DNA of 64,000 bases, taken from contig NZ_BBRJ01000002.1 of the NCBI RefSeq assembly GCF_002090095.1, positions 434,001 through 498,000 on the forward strand, in the 5' to 3' direction. The translations under genes were made by a program, and so were the position numbers. This DNA comes from Demequina sp. NBRC 110053. GTDB taxonomy: Bacteria; Actinomycetota; Actinomycetes; Actinomycetales; Demequinaceae. How positions within the stretch are numbered: the stretch's first letter is position 1; each line of letters begins with the position of its first letter. This document shows positions 10,860-20,100 of the stretch, piece by piece. The notes below the pieces were generated by a model. It had not been told where the DNA came from and ran no database searches. It saw only the letters and a program-made list of their open reading frames with translations.

Positions 10860-11741
10860 ATGCGCTCCTTGCCCCTCGTCCTCGTCCCGTGCGCGCTGGT
10901 GGTCGCTGGGTGCTCTCTCCTCACCTCTCAGGAGCCGTCCGAGGTGCGCGTCACATCGACGGTCACCGCGAGCGCCGAGCCTCGGCCGGTGCCCACTGTG
11001 ACGGTCACCGAGTCGCCGGTGAACGACCCCACCTACGACCGTCCGCTCTGGCTGGGCCAGGTCCCGCTCGACGTCGAGGAGGACAACCTGGGCGAGCGCG
11101 GGCCCACCCCTCCGGAGCTCGAGGACCGCCAGCTCGAGCCTCCGCCATGGCTCCCCGACCCCGTCGATGACGCATGGTTCGCGACCGTGTCGATGGACGT
11201 CCCCGAGGACGTGGCCGAGCGGTCGTCATGGGAGCCCAACTGCCCGGTCCACATCGACGACCTCGCCTACGTCACCATGCCCTACTGGGGGTTCGACCAG
11301 CAGGTGCACACCGGCGAGATGATCGTCCACGACGACCACGTCGAGGCGGTCGCGGGCGCTTTCGAGAAGATCTTCGACGCGCAGTTCCCCATCGAGGAGA
11401 TGCGGGTCATCTCCCGCGAGGACCGCGACTCGCCGCCTACGGGCGACCACAATGTCACGTCGGCCTTCACGTGCCGCCTGGTCGTGGGCGCCGCGACGGT
11501 GTGGTCGCAGCACGCCTACGGCATGGCGGTCGACATCAACCCGTTCCACAACCCGTTCTACAAGGGCGAGGAGCTGTTCCCGGAGCTGGCGGAGGCGTAT
11601 CTCGACCGCGACTGGATTCGCCGCGGCATGATCGACGAGCAGTCGGTGGTCTATGACGCCTTCGCCGAGATCGGCTGGGGCTGGGGAGGGCACTGGACCG
11701 GACGCGAGGACTGGATGCACTTCTCCGCGACGGGCGGCTGA
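10860..11741 (+). CDS. M15 family D,D-peptidase-like lipoprotein
   Basis: A 293-residue predicted lipoprotein. Seen: a signal peptide with lipobox VAGC (lipidated Cys18), a Pro/Glu-rich linker to about residue 105, and a C-terminal M15C-type peptidase domain. The zinc ligands are visible in SQHAYGMAVDINP (pattern SxHxxGxAxD) and DWMHF. Family members cut D-Ala-D-Ala or other peptidoglycan peptide bonds at the cell surface. The start is set by TATCCT 6 nt upstream and the immediate signal peptide. The 8-oxoguanine deaminase gene begins 3 bp after the stop, so the two are probably cotranscribed although unrelated in function. Confidence 0.88.
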   Translation: MRSLPLVLVPCALVVAGCSLLTSQEPSEVRVTSTVTASAEPRPVPTVTVTESPVNDPTYDRPLWLGQVPLDVEEDNLGERGPTPPELEDRQLEPPPWLPDPVDDAWFATVSMDVPEDVAERSSWEPNCPVHIDDLAYVTMPYWGFDQQVHTGEMIVHDDHVEAVAGAFEKIFDAQFPIEEMRVISREDRDSPPTGDHNVTSAFTCRLVVGAATVWSQHAYGMAVDINPFHNPFYKGEELFPELAEAYLDRDWIRRGMIDEQSVVYDAFAEIGWGWGGHWTGREDWMHFSATGG

Positions 11742-11744
11742 CGC

Positions 11745-13106
11745 ATGGCCCGCACGGTGATCGACGGCGCGTACATCGCGACGGTCGACGGGAGCTCCAC
11801 CGAGCACGCCACCGGCTACATCGTGATCCGAGACGCGCGCATCGAGGCGGTGGCCGCGGGGCGCGCCCCGAGCGACGTCGTCGACGGCGCGCGCGAGGTC
11901 ATCCGCGGCGACGGGCTGCTGGCCACGCCGGGACTCGTCAACACCCACCACCACCTCTATCAGTGGCTCACCCGCGGGTACGCGCAGGATGCGATCCTGT
12001 TCGACTGGCTCGTCTCCCTGTACCCGGCCTGGTCGCGCATCGACGCGGACCTCGTGGGCGACGGAGCCCTGGGTGCCATGGCCGTGCTCGCGCGCTCGGG
12101 CTGCACCACCGTGGCTGACCACCACTACGTGTTCCCGCGCGGCGGCGGCGACATCGTGGGCTCGATCGTGGACGCTGCGCAGACGCTGGGGCTGCGGCTT
12201 CACGCGACGCGTGGCTCGATGGACCTGGGCGCCTCCGACGGGGGCCTTCCGCCCGACTTCGCCGTCGAGACCACGGCCGCGGCGCTCGAGGCCAGCGCCG
12301 ACGCCGTCCACCGCTACGACGATCACTCCTTCGACTCCATGGTGCGCGTCGCGATCGCGCCCTGCTCGCCGTTCTCGGTGACGACGGAGCTGCTGCGCGA
12401 GTCCGCAGCGCTCGCTCGCGACCTGGGCGTGCGGCTGCACACCCACGGGGCGGAGACCGTCGAGGAGGAGGCGTTCTGCCGCGAGCGGTTCGGCATGAGC
12501 CCGACGGACTACCTCGAGTCCGTCGGCTGGCTGGACGAGGACGTGTGGATGGCGCACTGCGTGCATCTGTCCGCAGGTGACATCGCGAGGTTCGCTGCCT
12601 CCGGCACGGGCGTCGCTCACTGCCCGTCATCCAATGCGCGGCTCGCCGCAGGCATCGCGCCGGTGCGCGACATGCTGCGCGCCGGCGTGCCCGTGGGACT
12701 GGGCGTGGATGGCTCGGCGTCGAACGAGTCCGGCCAGCTCGGCTCGGAGATTCGAGCGGCGATCCTCGCGGCGAGGCTGCGCGATGGGGCCGATGCGCTG
12801 GCTGGCCGCGACGCCTTGCGCGTCGCCACCATGGGCGGGGCTCGGGTGCTGGGTCGCCAGGAGCAGATCGGCTCGATCGAGCCAGGCAAGCTGGCCGACC
12901 TCGCGCTGTGGCGGATCGACGGCGTGGAGCACGCTGGCATCGCGGACCCCGTGGCGGCGCTCACTCTGGGGGCCATGCCGCCGCTGTCACGGCTGATCGT
13001 CCAGGGCGAGACTGTCGTCGAGGACGGCGACCTGGTGCGGGTCGATGCCGGCGAGGTGGCGCGAGGGGTCTCCCGCGCATCAAGAGCCCTGGCCGACCGG
13101 CTCTAG
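11745..13106 (+). CDS. 8-oxoguanine deaminase (amidohydrolase, AtzA/TrzN type)
   Basis: A 453-residue metal-dependent amidohydrolase. Seen: the metal-binding NTHHHLYQW motif, a later HTHGAET motif, MAHCVHLS and GLGVDGSASNE (the C-terminal Asp that activates water). LYQWLTRGYAQDAILFDWL and the GVDGSASNESG run match 8-oxoguanine deaminases rather than plain cytosine or guanine deaminases. The product would be urate, directly feeding the uricase at 25.5 kb. The ATG is 3 bp after the M15 gene stop. A chlorohydrolase-like s-triazine or other purine activity is the main alternative. Confidence 0.85.
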   Translation: MARTVIDGAYIATVDGSSTEHATGYIVIRDARIEAVAAGRAPSDVVDGAREVIRGDGLLATPGLVNTHHHLYQWLTRGYAQDAILFDWLVSLYPAWSRIDADLVGDGALGAMAVLARSGCTTVADHHYVFPRGGGDIVGSIVDAAQTLGLRLHATRGSMDLGASDGGLPPDFAVETTAAALEASADAVHRYDDHSFDSMVRVAIAPCSPFSVTTELLRESAALARDLGVRLHTHGAETVEEEAFCRERFGMSPTDYLESVGWLDEDVWMAHCVHLSAGDIARFAASGTGVAHCPSSNARLAAGIAPVRDMLRAGVPVGLGVDGSASNESGQLGSEIRAAILAARLRDGADALAGRDALRVATMGGARVLGRQEQIGSIEPGKLADLALWRIDGVEHAGIADPVAALTLGAMPPLSRLIVQGETVVEDGDLVRVDAGEVARGVSRASRALADRL

Positions 13107-13244
13107 CGCCGCTGCACGGTCGCGCGCAGCGGGTGCTCGTGTCGATGGAGGGCACGCAGGCCGCGCGCGCCGCGGCCGCAGGGTTCCGGCAACACTGCTG
13201 GTGATCTCCGGGAACCGGACGATGGCGTCCGCACTCAAAACGAT

Positions 13245-13288
13245 TTGACGACTCGCGCCGCACTCACTTGGATGTGACCATGATCACA
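13245..13288 (+). promoter_or_regulatory. Promoter with overlapping CRP/GlxR-type palindrome
   Basis: TTGACG (13245-13250), a 17-nt spacer, and TTGGAT (13268-13273), then 6 nt to the ATG at 13280. This suggests a leaderless transcript. TGTGACCATGATCACA (13273-13288) is a perfect TGTGA-N6-TCACA consensus centred on the predicted +1. A bound CRP-family protein there should block initiation. Confidence 0.6.
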
Positions 13289-15325
13289 CCTGCACGTCGT
13301 ACGCTCGCTGCCTCCGCACTGGCCACGATGGTCCTCACCATGCTGGCCGCTCCGAGCGCCCTTGGGGCCGGAGCCTCCACCTGGCAGGCGCTGTCCATGG
13401 CGCTCGCAGCAGGCGGTCGTGTCGAGTTGGAGGCCGATGTGACGGGCGCCGGCGTGAGCGTGTCGGCGGAGCAGACGACGACTCTCGACCTCGCGGGCCA
13501 TGACCTCACGCTCACCGGCGCGCCAGCCCTCAGGATCGTAGGCGCCGGGCATCTGAGAGTCGAGGACTCGGTGGGCGGCGGCACGCTGACGGCCATCGGC
13601 ACGGGCAACAACGATGCGGCGATCGGCTCACCCGCGAACTTCCGCGGTGACGGGCTCGGCGCAGGCAGGCTCACCATCGACGGCGCCGATGTGGTCGCCG
13701 GGTTCGACCTCGAGTGGGGCAACCCCTCAGGCTCGGCCGTCGGCGGCGGATTCTCCGATGACGGCATGGAGGTCACGGTGGTGGCCGGCTCGCTCTCCGT
13801 TGCAGCGGACTTCTCGAGCGCCGCAGGCATCGGTGGAGGCGACGAGGCCGATGGCGGCTCGCTCACGGTGCGTGGCGGGTCCGTCGTGGTCGAGCTGACC
13901 TCCTCCTCCCGCGGAGCCGCCATCGGCGGCGGGAACTTGGGTGATGGCGGTTCGCTCTCGGTTTACGGCGGACGCGTCGAGGCCTCGAACACCGGCACCG
14001 CCCTCGGGTCAGCAGTGGGCGGCGGCTACCGCGGCGACGGTGGCGTGCTGTCCATGCACGGGGGCACGCTGAGCGCCGTCATCGACGGTGATGGCGCCGG
14101 GATCGGCGGCGGTGGCGACGGCGGTGACGGCGGTGACGCGCATGTGAATGGCGGCACGCTGGTGGTCGACCGCGCAGGCGGGCGCTGGGCCGCGGGAATC
14201 GGCGGCTCGGGCGCTGGAAACGAAGGGCCGGGTCACGGCGGCTCCGTATGGATCACCGGCGGGTCGCTCGACATCGAGGGCGGGTACAGCGCTTCCACGA
14301 TTGGCGCAGGCGCGGCCTCGCGGGTCAACCCCGAGCCTCCCGACCATGGCGTGACCGTGCTGCAGGCGCTGCCCGACGCCAGCCTCCCGAGCGTCGCAGC
14401 AGGGCCACACGGCTCGCTGCTGGTGTACGCGGGCGTCGCAGGCGATCCGCATGGCCGCGTGGTGAACACCCCCACCGAGGACATCAACGGCACTCACCGC
14501 ACGCAGATCGACCTGGGCCACCTCGTCACGTTCGACGTCGCGGGAGGCGGGCCGGCGCCGGAGCCCACCCGAGTCGCGCCCGGCTCCGCAGTGGCCGAGC
14601 CCCAGGCCCCTTCGCGCACGGGCTTCACGTTCGCGGGCTGGTTCCACGACGGCGCCCCTTGGGACTTCACCGAGCCCGTGTCCGGGGACCTGGTTCTCAC
14701 CGCACGCTGGACCGAGGACCCGGTCACGCCCGTGAACCTGGTGGATGTCTCCAGCGACCCCGATTCGCCCTTCTACACGCAGTTCCACCGCGAGATCCAG
14801 TGGCTGGCCGACAGAGGCATCACCAAGGGTTGGGACGTGGGCGGGGGCAGGCACGAGTTCCGTCCCAAGAACGAGATCACGCGCGATGCCATGGCCGCGT
14901 TCATGTATCGCTACGCGGGCTCACCGCCTGTCACGCTGCCCGCGCAGTCGCCGTTCAGCGACGTGACGCCGACGAACACCGCGTTCTACCGCGAGATCAT
15001 CTGGATGAGCCAGCAGGGGATCTCGACCGGCTGGTCGGTGGGCGGCGGCAAGCGAGAGTTCCGCCCCGGGGAGGAGATCACCCGCGACGCGATGGCAGCG
15101 TTCATGTACCGACTCGCTGGCGAGCCCGCCTCGACCCCGCCGACGCAGTCGCCCTTCGTGGACGTGCGAAGCTCCGACCCGTTCTACCGCGAGATCACGT
15201 GGCTCGCCGGCAGCGGGATATCGACGGGCTGGCACATCGGGGGCGGCCGATACGAGTACCGGCCCTATGACGAGATCACCCGCGAGGCCATGGCGGCGTT
15301 CCTGTACCGCTACGACCAGCTCTGA
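13280..15325 (+). CDS. Secreted glycine-rich repeat protein with InlB B-repeat and three SLH-like repeats
   Basis: A 681-residue exported protein. Seen: a signal peptide (about residues 1-31, ending SALGAGA); glycine-rich repeats of the type AIGGGxxGDGGSLxVxGG (about 175-335, five units, probably a beta-helix); an InlB B-repeat-like domain (about 414-480, with TGFTFAGWFHDG); and three tandem SLH-like repeats (about 485-681). Each SLH-like repeat has FYxEIxWLAxxGIxTGW, GGGxxEFRP and ITRDAMAAFMYR. In related actinobacteria this ending tethers proteins to the cell envelope. The adhesion or structural role is inference. GTG 13274 and TTG 13268 are alternative starts but fall inside the promoter. 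Confidence 0.83.
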   Translation: MITPARRTLAASALATMVLTMLAAPSALGAGASTWQALSMALAAGGRVELEADVTGAGVSVSAEQTTTLDLAGHDLTLTGAPALRIVGAGHLRVEDSVGGGTLTAIGTGNNDAAIGSPANFRGDGLGAGRLTIDGADVVAGFDLEWGNPSGSAVGGGFSDDGMEVTVVAGSLSVAADFSSAAGIGGGDEADGGSLTVRGGSVVVELTSSSRGAAIGGGNLGDGGSLSVYGGRVEASNTGTALGSAVGGGYRGDGGVLSMHGGTLSAVIDGDGAGIGGGGDGGDGGDAHVNGGTLVVDRAGGRWAAGIGGSGAGNEGPGHGGSVWITGGSLDIEGGYSASTIGAGAASRVNPEPPDHGVTVLQALPDASLPSVAAGPHGSLLVYAGVAGDPHGRVVNTPTEDINGTHRTQIDLGHLVTFDVAGGGPAPEPTRVAPGSAVAEPQAPSRTGFTFAGWFHDGAPWDFTEPVSGDLVLTARWTEDPVTPVNLVDVSSDPDSPFYTQFHREIQWLADRGITKGWDVGGGRHEFRPKNEITRDAMAAFMYRYAGSPPVTLPAQSPFSDVTPTNTAFYREIIWMSQQGISTGWSVGGGKREFRPGEEITRDAMAAFMYRLAGEPASTPPTQSPFVDVRSSDPFYREITWLAGSGISTGWHIGGGRYEYRPYDEITREAMAAFLYRYDQL

Positions 15326-15329
15326 CGCG

Positions 15330-15349
15330 GCGCCGCCGGACGCCGGCGC
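15330..15349. terminator. GC hairpin between convergent genes
   Basis: Arms GCGCCGCC and GCCGGCGC pair at 7 of 8 positions, 5 bp after the SLH gene stop and before the convergent permease stop at 15406. There is no U-tract. Confidence 0.45.
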
Positions 15350-15405
15350 ATATGGCTCGCGCGGCTGACGAGGTGGATCAGCGCGGGCCGTGCGCAGATG
15401 GCGTG

Positions 15406-16281
15406 TCAGGTCCTGATGTCCGGATGCATCCCCATCCTCGCCAGCACCGTGCTCTCGAGGATCGCCACGAGGTTATACAGGATCAGCGACACCCCGGTCA
15501 CGACGACCACCGCCGCCCACATGTCGTTGAAGCGGGCCTGCGCGTAGTAGCCGTTGATCACGCCGCCGATGCCGCCGCCGGTCGCGAGCCATTCCGCGAG
15601 CAGCGCCCCCGTGATGGCGCCGGGCACGGAGATGCGCACCGCAGCGAAGAACGCGGGCAGGGACGCGGGGAATGCCACGCGCCGCAGCGCCGTCACCGAC
15701 CCGCCACCGTAGACCTTCACCACGTCGAGCATCTGCGGCGAGGCGGACGACAGTCCGTACGCGATGGTCACCAGCGCGGGGAACAGGACGACGATCCCGC
15801 CCATCACCGCCGTGGTCACGAACCCGCGGCCGAAGATCAGGATGATCACGGGCGCGAACGCGATGAGCGGCACGGTGCGCAGCAGCAGCGCGACGGGCAT
15901 GAGCGCGGCCTCGACGCCCTTGGACAGCTGGAAGACCACGGCGATCAGCACCGCCGCGAGCAGGCCCGCGACGAAGCCGATGGTCGCGTCGCGCATGGTG
16001 ATCGCGAGGTTCGCCCCCAGCTCGCTGCGGTGCGCGGCGGACTCGGGGTCGGAGACGAGGAACCGCCACACGTCGACGGGCCCCTTCGCGACATAGGGCG
16101 ACAGGTCGAAGACGATGATGGCGCCCTGCCACAGCACGAGCACGGTGAGAAGCGTGCCCGCGAAGGTGCCGAGCGAGGTCAGCAGCGCGCGCTGGGTGGC
16201 GCGGCGCGACTCGGCGCGCACGGCTGCGGCGAGATCCACGCTCTGGCGCGTGTCGATGATGACGGCGGGCGCATCGGTCAT
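15406..16281 (-). CDS. ABC transporter permease (NitT/TauT family), second copy
   Basis: A 291-residue inner-membrane permease with a long cytoplasmic N-terminus and about six hydrophobic segments. The EAA loop is visible around LDVVKVYGGGSVTALRRVAFPASLPA. It overlaps the preceding permease stop by 4 bp (ATGA). It is the last gene of SBP-ATPase-permease-permease (19025 to 15406). Two different permeases in one NitT/TauT-type system suggest a heterodimeric channel. Context with xanthine dehydrogenase and shared promoter sequence suggest a purine or ureide substrate. Confidence 0.88.
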   Translation of the reverse strand: MTDAPAVIIDTRQSVDLAAAVRAESRRATQRALLTSLGTFAGTLLTVLVLWQGAIIVFDLSPYVAKGPVDVWRFLVSDPESAAHRSELGANLAITMRDATIGFVAGLLAAVLIAVVFQLSKGVEAALMPVALLLRTVPLIAFAPVIILIFGRGFVTTAVMGGIVVLFPALVTIAYGLSSASPQMLDVVKVYGGGSVTALRRVAFPASLPAFFAAVRISVPGAITGALLAEWLATGGGIGGVINGYYAQARFNDMWAAVVVVTGVSLILYNLVAILESTVLARMGMHPDIRT

Positions 16282-17069
16282 GCGGCCACTCCCCTCGCCC
16301 ACGGGGCGCTCAGCCGCGTCAGCAGTCCGACCAGCAGGTACGCGACGAGCGCGACCACGCCCGAGGCGATGGCGAGGGCCCAGAGCCGAGGCGCGTTGAG
16401 CGACTGCTGAGCGATGATCATGGCGGGTCCGACGCCCACCTCGACCTTGCCCAGGTACTCGCCCAGGATCGCGCCCAGGAACGCGGCCGGGACCGCAATC
16501 TGAAGGGCGGTCAGCACCGCGGGAAGCGCCGACACGACGCGAACCTTGCGCAGCTGCGCGAAGCGCCCGCCGCCGTACACGCCCACGAGGTCGAGCGCGG
16601 CCCTGTCCGCTGACTTCAGCCCGAGCAGCGCGCCCACGACGGTGGTGAAGAACACGCACATGGCCGCGAGGAAGGCCGCGGTCGCGGATGGCTCGCCCGG
16701 CGCCGGGATGCCGAGGATCAGCAGCAGCAGGGGCCCGATCGCGACGATCGGGATGCAGTAGGACACCACCGCGAGCTGCATCACCACGCCCTCGAGCCGC
16801 GGCACGACCAGCACGAGAGCGCTCAACGCGAGCGCGAGTCCGTTGCCCCACAGGTAGCCCTCGGCCGCCTCGGCGAGCGTGACGGAGAAGTTGCTCCAGT
16901 AGAACGCGAAGCCCGACTCGCCATAGCTGGCGACCACCTGACCGGGTGTCGGGATGCCGGCGGCGTCGCCGTTGCTCGCCTGCGCGACCACCGCGATCAG
17001 CCACCACAGCCCGATCAGCACGACCGCGCCGCCCAGCGCGGACGCCCACGTGGGCACGGGCCGCGGCAT
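16278..17069 (-). CDS. ABC transporter permease (NitT/TauT family), first copy
   Basis: A 263-residue permease with about six transmembrane segments and the EAA-type loop LDLVGVYGGGRFAQLRKVRVVSALPA. It resembles the following permease in the same loop (VYGGG), so the pair probably forms a heterodimer. The ATG at 17069 overlaps the ATPase stop by one base (TGATG), and the stop overlaps the next start (ATGA). Confidence 0.88.
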   Translation of the reverse strand: MPRPVPTWASALGGAVVLIGLWWLIAVVAQASNGDAAGIPTPGQVVASYGESGFAFYWSNFSVTLAEAAEGYLWGNGLALALSALVLVVPRLEGVVMQLAVVSYCIPIVAIGPLLLLILGIPAPGEPSATAAFLAAMCVFFTTVVGALLGLKSADRAALDLVGVYGGGRFAQLRKVRVVSALPAVLTALQIAVPAAFLGAILGEYLGKVEVGVGPAMIIAQQSLNAPRLWALAIASGVVALVAYLLVGLLTRLSAPWARGVAA

Positions 17070-17905
17070 CAGTGGTCCTCGGAGGCGGCGCCGGCTCCAC
17101 CAGAGTCGCCAGTGCCGAACAGCAGCTCCGAGGCATGATCCACGTACGCATGGAATTCGGGGGTGCGCTGGATGTCGGGGGTGCGCGGGCGCGGCAGGTC
17201 GATGTCGATGATCTCCTTGACCCGCCCCGGCCGCGGGCTCATCACCGCGACCTGGTCCGCGAGGAAGATCGCCTCGGTGATGCCGTGCGTGACCAGCAGG
17301 GTGGTCGCGGGCTTGGCGGCGAGGATGCGCATGAGCTCGAGGTTGAGCCTCTGCCGCGTCATGTCATCCAGCGCGCCGAAGGGCTCGTCGAGAAGCAACA
17401 CGGAGGGCTTGAGCACGAGGGAGCGCGCGATCGACACGCGCTGGCGCATGCCGCCCGACAGCTGGGCTGGCTTGGCCTTCTCGAATCCGCCGAGCCCCAC
17501 GAGCTCGATCAGCTCGGCGATGTAGTCGCGATCCACGGGCACACCCGCGACCTCGAAGGGAAGCCTGATGTTCTTGTGAACGGACCTCCACGGCAGCAGC
17601 GCCGAGTCCTGGAACGCGATGCCCAGCTCGTTGTAGGCGCGCAGGTCCTCCGGAGTTCGCCCGTCCACGCGGATCGCCCCGCTGGTGGGCTCCTCGAGCC
17701 CGGCGAGGATGCGCAGGATGGTGGACTTGCCGCACCCGGAGGGCCCCAGCAGCGCGAGCAGCGACCCCTGGTCGGTCTGGATGGAGGCGTCCTGCAGCGC
17801 CGTCACCGAGCCGGAACGGGTGGCGAACACCTTGGAGAGGTTGTCGATGTGCAGGCCGGTGCCCAGGGTCTCGCCCTGGGCACCGGCCTGAGTCACAGCA
17901 GTCAC
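17069..17905 (-). CDS. ABC transporter ATP-binding protein (NitT/TauT family)
   Basis: A 278-residue ATPase that powers the two permeases. Seen: Walker [11 protein letters not shown]-loop FQDSALLPW, signature LSGGMRQRV, Walker [13 protein letters not shown] and H-loop LVTHG. The sequence is closest to SsuB/TauB/ThiZ-type ATPases. It starts with GTG at 17905, 19 bp after the substrate-binding protein stop. Confidence 0.92.
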   Translation of the reverse strand: MTAVTQAGAQGETLGTGLHIDNLSKVFATRSGSVTALQDASIQTDQGSLLALLGPSGCGKSTILRILAGLEEPTSGAIRVDGRTPEDLRAYNELGIAFQDSALLPWRSVHKNIRLPFEVAGVPVDRDYIAELIELVGLGGFEKAKPAQLSGGMRQRVSIARSLVLKPSVLLLDEPFGALDDMTRQRLNLELMRILAAKPATTLLVTHGITEAIFLADQVAVMSPRPGRVKEIIDIDLPRPRTPDIQRTPEFHAYVDHASELLFGTGDSGGAGAASEDH

Positions 17906-17924
17906 GGAGTGCGTCCGATCAGTC

Positions 17925-19025
17925 TCAGCCCGCGTAGTCCACGAGCTCGGGGTTCTCCTCGTACACCTCGGTCAGCAGAGACATGTCGAACAGCTGCTCC
18001 GCAGTGACGGTGATCCCGGCGCCCTCGAGGGAGGCGATCGTCTCCGCCTGGAGCTCCTCGGAGATGGTGAACAGACCGTTCTCCGCCGTCTCGTCCGACA
18101 CCACGAGGTCCTCGGCCTGGGTGGTCGCGCCCAGCGCGGACACCTCGGGGATGAGGCCGAGGTCGGAGCCGTACTCCTCGACAGCCAGGCGCGAGCCCTC
18201 GGCCGGGTCGAGCACCGCGTCGGTCCAGCCCTTGATCTCCGCGACCAGGAACGCCTTGAGCATCTCGCGGTCGCTCGCGATCGCCTCGTCGGTCACGGTG
18301 AACGTCTCAGCGACGAACGGCAGCCCGTTGTCCGCGAACGGCAGGTTGACCGTGTCGTAGCCCTCGTGCTCGAGGATCAGCGACTCGTTGGTGAGGTAGG
18401 CGATGAACCCGTCGACCTCGCCCGCGACCAGCGGCGCGGGGTCGTACTGCACCGGCACGATCTCGACATCGTCGGCGGTGAGGCCGTTGGCGGCGAGCAG
18501 CGCGGTGAACAGCGAGGTGTTGGAGTCCTGGACGCCGATGCGCTTGCCCACCATGTCCTCGACCGTCGCGATGTTGCCGCCGTCGGCCAGCGACAGCACG
18601 GTGAACGGGTTCTTCTGATACGTCGCGCCGATGATCTTCAGCGGCGCCCCCTCGTTGCCGATGCCCGCGCCGATCGACACGGCATCCGACAGCGCGACGT
18701 CGACCTGACCCGAGACCAGCTCCGCGACGCCGGTCGACGGGCCCGGGACCAGATTCACCGTCTCGAAGCCGGCCTCCGTGTAGTAGCCCTCCGAGTCCGC
18801 GAAGAACTCGCCCGCGAACTCCTCGTTCTTGATCCACGACAGCTGCACCGTGAGGTCGCCGTACGAGGCAGCCTCCGCAGACGCGGTGCCGCTGTCGGCT
18901 GCTGTGGGCTCCTCCCCCGACGAGCCCGACGAGCACGCGGCGAGGGTGAGCGCCGCGGCGGTCGCCGCAGCGGCGGCGGCCACGCTCCTGACCTTGGACC
19001 CGAACACTTCGGCAAGCTGTGTCAT
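17925..19025 (-). CDS. NMT1/THI5-like substrate-binding lipoprotein
   Basis: A 366-residue extracytoplasmic solute receptor of the NitT/TauT and HMP-precursor class. Seen: a signal peptide with lipobox LAAC (Cys31), an acidic Ser/Gly linker, then [25 protein letters not shown], a typical NMT1 start with the aromatic ligand-site region. [16 protein letters not shown] and GKRIGVQDS are also typical. GGAGG lies 6 nt before the ATG. NMT1-like receptors bind pyrimidine precursors, nucleobases, riboflavin or similar small rings. A purine or hydantoin ligand is inferred from neighbours and from the promoter element shared with the XdhC-like gene. Confidence 0.87.
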   Translation of the reverse strand: MTQLAEVFGSKVRSVAAAAAATAAALTLAACSSGSSGEEPTAADSGTASAEAASYGDLTVQLSWIKNEEFAGEFFADSEGYYTEAGFETVNLVPGPSTGVAELVSGQVDVALSDAVSIGAGIGNEGAPLKIIGATYQKNPFTVLSLADGGNIATVEDMVGKRIGVQDSNTSLFTALLAANGLTADDVEIVPVQYDPAPLVAGEVDGFIAYLTNESLILEHEGYDTVNLPFADNGLPFVAETFTVTDEAIASDREMLKAFLVAEIKGWTDAVLDPAEGSRLAVEEYGSDLGLIPEVSALGATTQAEDLVVSDETAENGLFTISEELQAETIASLEGAGITVTAEQLFDMSLLTEVYEENPELVDYAG

Positions 19026-19126
19026 GCGTTTCCTCCCATGATGTGCACGCCCCGGCCATCCCGGTGCGCGGTGCCGCGCCCGTCGCCATCGCCGAGCTGC
19101 CCCCTCAGTAGGGCGTCACCTGCTGG

Positions 19127-19171
19127 ACACTATGAGCGCGGTGTTTCGAGCACCGCGCCTGCGGTGTTTCC
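19127..19171 (-). promoter_or_regulatory. Promoter and repeated CGAAACACCGC element of the ABC importer operon
   Basis: On the minus strand CGAAACACCGC (19148-19138) is followed 5 nt later by TAGTGT (19132-19127), the likely -10. A second copy, GGAAACACCGC, lies at 19171-19161. The first copy is inside a perfect inverted repeat with 8-bp arms GCGCGGTG and CACCGCGC (19136-19158). The same arrangement occurs before the XdhC-like gene at 24.0 kb. The region also serves the divergent xanthine dehydrogenase genes. Confidence 0.5.
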
Positions 19172-19296
19172 GGGCCGTTAATTTCTTCACGGATGGTCCC
19201 GGCGCTGCGGGAAGCCGTGGCAGATTCGAGTCACGGACCCGCGCCGCGGCGCCGATGCGGTGGCCGGCTTGGATGTCGACAGGGAGAGTGGGAGAC

Positions 19297-20100
19297 GTGG
19301 ACCTCACGGCGGTGGAGACGATGCGCGAGGCGCGGTCGCGTGCCGACCTCGCCCTCGCGCCTGGCGAGGCCTTCCTCGCCGGCGGGACGTGGCTGTACTC
19401 GGAGGCGCAGCCCGACGTCACCGGGCTGGTCGACCTCTCCTCGCTGGGATGGGACGAGCTGGAGCGCACGGCCGCCGGCGACCTGCGCATCGGCGCGATG
19501 ACCGCTGTCGCCGCGCTCGAGGCGTACGGGCGCACCGAGCCGTTTCCCGCATCGGCCCTGCTGTGGCAGTGCGCGGACTCGCTGCTCGCGAGCTTCAAGG
19601 TGCGGTCCGCAGCGACCGTCGGCGGGAACATCGCGAAGGGCTACGCCGCTGGCTCGATGATCGCGCTCGCGGCGACGCTCGACGGCGAGGCGGTCGTATG
19701 GCGCGCGGACGGGTCCGACGCCTGGGTGCCGGTCGCGGAGCTGCCGACGGGCAACGGGTCCAGCGCGCTGGGCCGCGGCGACGTGCTGCGGGAGGTCGCC
19801 ATCCCTGCGGCGTGTCTCGCGGCCCGCACGGCGCACCGCCGCATCGCGCTTGCAGAGCACGGCCGGTCGGGGGCCCTCGTCACGGGCCGGCGGGACGCAG
19901 ACGGCGCCTGCGTCGTCGTCATCACCGCCGCGACGCTGACGCCGGTCGTGCTTCGCTACGGCGACGTGCCGACTGCCGATGTGGTGGCCGCCGATGCGCT
20001 CGCCGCGCCCGGGTACTACGCGGATCCGCTGGGGTCGAAGGACTGGCGGCGGCAGGTGTCGGCCGTGCTGGCCGCCGAGGTGGTCGAGGAGCTCCGGTGA
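19297..20100 (+). CDS. xdhB: Xanthine dehydrogenase FAD-binding subunit
   Basis: A 267-residue CoxM/XdhB-type flavoprotein that passes electrons from the iron-sulfur centres to NAD+. Seen: FLAGGTWLY (FAD pyrophosphate loop), [12 protein letters not shown] (second FAD motif), and a CO dehydrogenase flavoprotein C-terminal region. The start is uncertain: GTG 19297 begins the conserved part, and ATG 19273 is in frame with AGGGAGAG after it rather than before. The stop overlaps the next gene's GTG by 4 bp. It is the first gene of a unit divergent from the ABC importer. Confidence 0.85.
   Translation: MDLTAVETMREARSRADLALAPGEAFLAGGTWLYSEAQPDVTGLVDLSSLGWDELERTAAGDLRIGAMTAVAALEAYGRTEPFPASALLWQCADSLLASFKVRSAATVGGNIAKGYAAGSMIALAATLDGEAVVWRADGSDAWVPVAELPTGNGSSALGRGDVLREVAIPAACLAARTAHRRIALAEHGRSGALVTGRRDADGACVVVITAATLTPVVLRYGDVPTADVVAADALAAPGYYADPLGSKDWRRQVSAVLAAEVVEELR

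Noticed and set aside
17133-17158. Possible extra coding sequence between the ABC ATPase and permease genes
   Set aside because: The two genes overlap by one base, so there is no room; the alternative frames are shadows.
19026-19130. A purine or other riboswitch in the leader of the importer operon
   Set aside because: I could not fold a conserved riboswitch core there; the visible signals are a promoter and a DNA-type inverted repeat.
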